Source: Diplonema papillatum (taxonomy: Eukaryota > Euglenozoa > Diplonemea > Diplonemida > Diplonemidae). Taken from it: DNA of 64,000 bases. The stretch is from assembly GCA_030068145.1 (NCBI GenBank), contig JAPJBO010000547.1, positions 62,001 through 126,000 of the forward strand, written 5' to 3'. The notes below the pieces were generated by a model. It saw only the letters and a program-made list of their open reading frames with translations. It did no database searches and had not been told where the DNA came from. Below, piece by piece: positions 59,801 through 64,000 of the stretch. The position numbers and the translations under genes were made by a program. The first letter of the stretch is position 1. The number at the start of each line of letters is the position of its first letter.

Positions 59801-60766
59801 AATGAGTGGGTGGTCGACAGCAGGTTCGCCCACTTCGAAGCGTGGGCAGAATCAAGGTGGAACTCGCAGCTTGCCATGCGGTTTTTCACAGCCGACAGTA
59901 TCGGGAACCAGGTGTGCTTCATTTTGCAGCCTAGCCATCGTCTTGTAGCCTCGTCGCAATCGTTTGCGCGTTGACCACCTGCGGACGAATTATTCAAGAA
60001 GAGTTGCGCACAAGCTTAATACTTTATGTACCGACCCCGAGAGGTAAGCTCACTATTAACCCGTTCCCGGATTGGTGAACCTGGGGTCAGATGCTCCTTT
60101 CTGTGGCTGAAGTACAGAGTTTTCGTTAGCAGAACTTTCCAGGGCGAGGCACGAGCTTGCCACCGTATCAAGGCTGACGCATTGGCCCCGTAGTTATTCT
60201 GATGCCTAGGCTTTGGCACCTCGGATCTGAGAAGATTGGGGTGTCAAACGGATGGCAGGATGTAAAAGCCGCCTTCTGTAAGAGAGACGCCGCCTGTTTA
60301 GAGGACAGCGACGAGGATGCCAGTGCGCAACCGCACGACCAGCCAGAGAGAAGAGCGAGTGTAGACCGACCGTTCACCCACAAAGGATCTACAATGAGCT
60401 AAGGACCACCTGGCCGACCCCGCCGAGTTGTTCCGCTACCGAGGGCGGGCTGTTTCGGACTAGCAGGGTTCCCCTAAATTTGGAAGAGGCATTTCTTTCT
60501 CCAACCGTTCCAATGTTTTGTCACAGACCTCCCCTCTCGTTTGAGTTGGCGAGTTGCGAAACTTCAATGTAGTCCAACCTGGTTGAGGATTAATTCGTAT
60601 GTGCTGACTGGGAAAGTGACCTGACTCACCGTAGCATGACAGCATCGCAACCCTCCCCTGACCGCAGGTCGCAATTCTTTTCGTAGGCATCCTCCTGTCG
60701 ATTGTGTCCGGCATCGCCGTTTATACCTTCCGCCGACACTTGCTGCCAAAGATGAAGAGTGAGTGA
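56895..60766 (+). CDS. NCSTN: Nicastrin, gamma-secretase ectodomain subunit, four exons
   Basis: Nicastrin is the large glycosylated ectodomain subunit of gamma-secretase and gates access of membrane-protein stubs to presenilin. Exons: 56895-57852, 58250-59127, 59699-59911 and 60668-60766. All introns are GT-AG; the first is phase 1, the others phase 0. The joined protein has 715 residues, close to the usual length of about 710. It begins with a signal peptide (MHGAPWLVLLLAAAGALA). The aminopeptidase-like core shows FFFFDAEDYGMAGSLRMLHDMQ across the first junction, matching the FDYIGSSRMVYDME region of animal nicastrin. Exon 3 has a conserved FEAWAESRWNSQLAMRFF (animal TWTESRWKDIRARIF). Exon 4 supplies the C-terminal membrane helix (core VAILFVGILLSIVSGIAVY) and a short basic tail ending KMKSE. 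Cysteine-rich segments and sequons fit the lumenal ectodomain. Exon choice rests on frame, splice signals and this order of motifs. Confidence 0.93.
57853..58249 (+). other. Nicastrin intron 1, with 60-bp tandem duplication, poly-C and repeat family D
   Basis: The intron starts GTATTC and ends CCACCTGCAG. At 57869-57988 a 60-bp unit (TGGACTGTTTCGAGTTTTCA..) is present twice, apparently identical. Next comes a tail block of repeat family B (57990-58100, TGTAGCCCGTACGAAACTCAGG and GGTACATCTGGGTT), a C run (58097-58113), and a copy of repeat family D (58163-58240) that ends about 10 bp before the splice acceptor. Confidence 0.88.
58163..58240 (+). repeat. Repeat family D copy 4, at the 3' end of nicastrin intron 1
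   Basis: TTCTTCGAAGGAGACTTGATGC, an ACGAGAGGCAACATT stretch and TTAAACTAAGACTTTCCCTCC. The pyrimidine-rich end of the repeat (ACTTTCCCTCCACCTGCAG) forms the polypyrimidine tract and acceptor of the intron. Confidence 0.8.
59128..59698 (+). other. Nicastrin intron 2
   Basis: Begins GTATGGCG and ends CACTCGACAG. GC content drops relative to the exons. The exon 2 frame remains open for 44 codons into the intron but without family similarity. No repeat was recognised in it. Confidence 0.8.
59912..60667 (+). other. Nicastrin intron 3
   Basis: Begins GTGTGCTTC and ends CTGACCGCAG. It separates the ectodomain exon from the membrane-helix exon. Nothing else is recognised in it. Confidence 0.8.
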
Positions 60767-60839
60767 AATAGAGCAGTTTCGCGTGTTGCCTCCACAAGCC
60801 AACCCGAAATAGACTAGCACGCTGCATCTATGCGGGGTA

Positions 60840-60985
60840 TGTAGACCCGGTATCGCCTTATCGGCTCCCGATTGTGTCGGGACCCCGCCGGCACATGCTG
60901 CCAGAAATGAAGAGTGAGTATCGGATGACAGTCGCGTGTCGGTCCCGAATGTCAAAACGAGATAAACAGCATCGCGACGCAGTCA
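60840..60985 (+). pseudogene. Degenerate duplicate of the nicastrin last exon and 3' flank
   Basis: CGATTGTGTC..GGC, CGCCG(A/G)CAC(T/A)TGCTGCCA and AATGAAGAGTGAGT, found in exon 4 at 60710-60766, recur in order at about 60866-60920. They are followed by similar downstream words (GTCGCGTGT, AACGAGATAAACAGCA against AACCCGAAATAGACTAGCA). The hydrophobic codons are disrupted and GAGTGA has become GAGTAT, so this is a decayed tandem copy, not an alternative exon. Confidence 0.65.
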
Positions 60986-60989
60986 CGAT

Positions 60990-61479
60990 GCTGTCCGAAT
61001 TCTGGGCGCCGGAAGAAAGATAGCCCGGCTGTGTTCCCTCGGCTCACTTGCGGTTGCTCGAGGGTGACAGCAAGTTGCTTTCACTCGGTAAGTCTTGGTT
61101 GCGAACGACGAAGACCGCCGGCAGACGAATCATTAATGAGAATTGCAGAAGCATGCGACTCATCAGGTTGTCGACTTTCTGCGGTCTTGCTCATTCCTAC
61201 CACGCTGGGAATATCTTGTATGCCCGATGAAGCATGCGGCCGTGCCGTCTGGTTGCACGTTCTTACCGCGGAAACCATGACGTGTCATCTCTGCGAAGAA
61301 GTGTTTCAAACATGCTGCCAACGCTCTTTTTCGAGTACAACCCTCTGTTACTACGAAAAAGAAGAAAGAGGAAGAAGGGAAAATAAAACACGTCGAGAGA
61401 CACCAATCTGTACGTCCCACGGGATAGTCGGACACACAAAAAGATTCAACCGGAAACACAAAAAGCTAGCCTTTGAATA
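60990..61479. other. Spacer downstream of nicastrin
   Basis: No supported gene. It contains the block GTCGAGAGACACCAATCTGT (about 61396) shared with 44130-44175. Confidence 0.4.
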
Positions 61480-61842
61480 TGTCCATGTTTCGTTCGCTCG
61501 GGCTTCGCCCTTTTCTTGCTTCTTCCACGTTTCGGTGTCTTTTCTTCTCTGGGTAAGCCGCTCGCACCTAAAGAGGAACGCCAGCGATGGAGCGGCGTCG
61601 AGGCCGATGCACAGGGCTTTGCCTGGCGCCATCTTGCAGTCGTCACGTTGGCTGCCATCTTGTGTTATGTCTTTCAGCCTTTCGTTGAAAGGTCTGTCGT
61701 TCACAAATCGCCCGATCGTTCTAGAAAGCGCGTGCCCCAGACCTTTGAGGAGGCCCCTCTAATCAAAGAAATAAACGCGTGGTGTGAAGAAATGACCCAA
61801 CCGGCGTTCATCGACAAACGCGAAGGCTGCAGCCTTCGCAGG
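61480..61842 (+). CDS. Possible small single-pass membrane protein exon, unrecognised
   Basis: A plus-strand frame through KPLAPKEERQRWSGVEADAQ has one good membrane helix (HLAVVTLAAILCYVFQPF near 61626-61680), then charged sequence and TFEEAPLIKEINAWCEEMTQ. The coding-like composition fades at CTTCGCAG|GTACTG (about 61841), a possible 5' splice site. The start is unclear: an ATG at 61486 in another frame gives a mitochondrial-type leader (MFRSLGLRPFLASSTFR) but would need a splice or a shift to join. I recognise no family. Confidence 0.35.
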
Positions 61843-62262
61843 TACTGCCTGCAGGTGGTGCCACTGCTGGGTGGGAAAATGGAGAGCGAATGGCCGCACG
61901 GCAGCTCAAATTCGAGACCCCGTCATGGAAAAGCTGCTCGCCGACGCGAGTGGCGGTTCAAAAGCAAAGTGGAAGCTTGCAAACCCTCGGTCGCCGAACG
62001 CCATGTTGAGCGGGTGGGCAGTCTTCGGAGGTCGAGGGTGGCAGTAACCGGACGGGACGAGAAGAAGCTTTCCTCCACGAACACGCGTGTGCCGCGATCG
62101 AAGTGCCAGAATTGTGACGTGCCCGTGCACATATTGTGTCAAGCGCGTTCCCGCCGCGAATACCGTAAATGGGCATGTCAGCGAAGGGTCTCATTAGCGA
62201 AGGGGCTTATTAGTGACGGACAAGATAGTGTTGTTTTCAGCTCAAGGTTAGTGAGCATTTGA
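61843..62262 (+). pseudogene. Possible remnant of a transposase C-terminus with Cys-rich motif
   Basis: The same frame continues to a TGA at 62260-62262 with ..VPRSKCQNCDVPVHILCQARSRREY. This resembles the Cys-rich C-terminal finger (RYxCxxCxVPLCxxxCF) of piggyBac-type transposases, but the expected first Cys pair is absent (SRVA instead of CxVC). The call rests only on that resemblance and on the inverted words described in the next entry. Confidence 0.25.
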
Positions 62263-62502
62263 CCGTTCACTAAATAAAACAGGCCTTCTGAGTGCACTTG
62301 GCATACTGGGGAGCAAGCCCGGGAATTCTTCACAACCACTTGGTGGTGTGTAGTAACGAAAGAAGACGACAAGAAACCGGCAATGAAGTGACTCGGAACG
62401 CCACCCCGACTAGCACGAAGGCGGTCCTCATGTGTGAACGGTCAAATCAGTAAAGTCTTTCGGCTGATTTCGGGGTTGGTGGACATTTGACCGTTCACGA
62501 AT
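62250..62502. repeat. Repeated and inverted TTTGACCGTTCAC words
   Basis: CATTTGACCGTTCAC occurs at about 62257-62272 and 62486-62500, and its complement GTGAACGGTCAAAT at about 62435-62448. The last two form a 14-bp inverted repeat with a loop of about 37 bp. They may be terminal repeats of small elements. Confidence 0.6.
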
Positions 62503-62680
62503 AAACCCATTTACGGAACACGCCCGCCATCAGAGCCCCAAAGCGCCGACGAGTCCGTCCACATTGTCGTAGGACACGACGGCAACCACTGCCGTCCCAG
62601 GTACCACCCCTGGGTGGGCAAAACGCGCACAGTTCCCGAAACCACGGGAAACACCCACCCCTCCCCCGCCCAAATAGAAG

Positions 62681-64000
62681 ATGTCCAACCTCGGCAAGCT
62701 GCTGGACGACACGAGCGAGGCCAGCGAGGCCGACACGGACGAGGAGCTGTTCACCGATTCTAAAGGAAGGGGCAAGCGCGCGAAACCGTCGCGAGGCCAC
62801 AGGAGCGAGAGCGACGATGACCTCATGAGCGCGGCCGTGTCCCCCGAGCACAAGCCGACCAAGCCGCCGCTCGGCAGCAAAAGCGACCGGTCGAAGGCCA
62901 AAGCGAAGATACGGATGCCGTCCGCGAGCGAAGACGAGACCGACGACGACCTTGCTTCCCGCGCCAGTCGGCACAACAAGGGCCAGAAGCCGCCGAGGGA
63001 TGGCCACCGGAGGCGTTCGAGCAAGAAAAAGGTGTGCTAATTGGTGGGACCAGCAGATGCAGTGTGTGAAATCGCTGATCATGATCAAGGTAGCCCTTTG
63101 AGGTGGTTGATCTCCAGAGACCAGCACAACGCCGCGTCAGGATGGGCTCAAGATTATGGCATCGGGCATCAACCCCCCGACGGCAGCAATCTGGAAGCAT
63201 CCCACAATCAGTTCACTTACTACTTTGGGGGAGGTGCTGCGTGGGTTTGGTACGTGTGTGTGTCATGCAGGATTCTATCTAGATACCGCATCCGATGAGA
63301 TCGGCATGCGTTCCTCGTAGTCATCTGGACACGGGGGTTTTGACCTTGTGTGCCATTAGTAGAAACACAAATATAGGACAAGCCGGCACCTAGCGACGAG
63401 GAAGCAGACAGCGACGAAGAGCTGTTTGGGAAAGCTAAGGCGGTCGGCAGAAGAGTTGACGACGATGAAAGTACCGACGACTTCGGAGACGACGCGTTCG
63501 CGGGGCTCGGGGTCCGCAGGGAGGAGACGGATGACGACGAGGAGGACGAGGAGCAAGAGGAAACCGACGAAGACGACTTGGAGACCCTCCCGGCCTCCGA
63601 GAAGGGCGGCGCAACCAGCTCGAGGCCCACGAAACGCCAGTCCCGGGACACAACGGCAACAACCACGGAGTACCGCTTCAAGCGCGGCAGTGACAACTCC
63701 GCCGTCAAACGACACAGCGAAGCTTCTGCGGACAACGACAACTTGGGCCCAGGCCTCGGCTTGGGCCTAGGCCTGGGCCTGGCCCCCTCCATCGTCCGGA
63801 AGCGCAACTCGTTCTCGTCGGACCTGTCGCTGGATATCGACGGGTTCCAAAAGCAAGGCCCGGAGCCCGCGCGCGGCACCGGCACGACCGCGTCGCCCAA
63901 CCACAGCGGCCACGGCTTCGACTTCACCGCCGGTTTCGCCCCGCAGCTGAAGATAGACAGCGCTTTTGAGGCCCACGGCTCGGCCTTCAGCCCACTCGGC
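62681..64000 (+). CDS. Acidic, low-complexity (disordered) protein, two exons seen, runs off right edge
   Basis: Exon 1 is 62681-63031 (117 codons). The intron is GTGTGC...AATATAG, phase 0. Exon 2 starts at 63377 (DKPAPSDEEADSDEELFG) and stays open to position 64000 (208 codons so far). The protein is dominated by Asp/Glu/Ser/Lys with two DT/SDEELF phrases, one in each exon, runs of Asp/Glu near 63530-63580, a Gly/Leu repeat (PGLGLGLGLGLA) near 63750, and Ser-rich phosphorylation-like sites. No globular domain is visible. It may be a nuclear or scaffold-type protein, but this cannot be decided. The ATG at 62681 follows CCCAAATAGAAG, the last upstream AG being a possible acceptor. Confidence 0.75.
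63032..63376 (+). other. Intron of the acidic protein gene
   Basis: Begins GTGTGCTAATTGG and ends AAACACAAATATAG. It has lower GC than both flanking exons. No repeat was recognised. Confidence 0.75.

Overview
The window is nuclear DNA of a unicellular eukaryote. The host genes have GC-rich exons and GT-AG introns with 5' splice sites of the form GTATG/GTGTG. They sit in long, repeat-laden, lower-GC intergenic tracts. A tandem pair of kinetoplastid-style terminal uridylyltransferases, and the fact that every host gene I can support lies on the plus strand, make a euglenozoan (for example a diplonemid) my best guess. This is inference; I saw no spliced-leader RNA, rRNA or convincing tRNA.

Layout: 1-2534 (minus) is a non-LTR retrotransposon (LINE) with the end of an APE-type endonuclease and a reverse transcriptase, running off the left edge. 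2535-3806 holds a foldback element and short tandem repeats. 3807-5282 is the first exon of a probable mitochondrial protein. 5283-10631 is repeat-rich. 10632-16469 encodes a 1945-residue soluble-adenylyl-cyclase (ADCY10-like) protein. 16470-25915 is intergenic: duplications, a hairpin, a 217-bp CT microsatellite and an inverted-repeat element with a minisatellite. 25916-28934 is a candidate new DNA transposon whose termini are arrays of about 22-bp palindromic units, with a 349-aa ORF of unknown type inside. 31007-33838 and 35967-39221 are two paralogous TUTase-like genes: the first has lost all three catalytic aspartates, the second keeps them and carries a roughly 400-residue Gln/His repeat. 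44184-45292 is a two-exon multi-pass membrane protein. 46083-47290 and 49746-53925 are two copies of one LINE; the second lies just downstream of, probably in an intron of, a membrane-anchored SNase-fold nuclease (48985-49590). 56895-60766 is a four-exon nicastrin gene (715 aa), the ectodomain subunit of gamma-secretase. 62681-64000 is an acidic, disordered protein running off the right edge.

The nuclease, nicastrin and cyclase act in separate processes and I see no operon-like logic. The two TUTase genes are the only obvious functional pair: an active enzyme beside a pseudoenzyme paralog. Much of the rest is built from dispersed repeat families: LINE tails, short LINE-derived elements, a palindrome-bearing element found in nicastrin intron 1, and several inverted-repeat elements.
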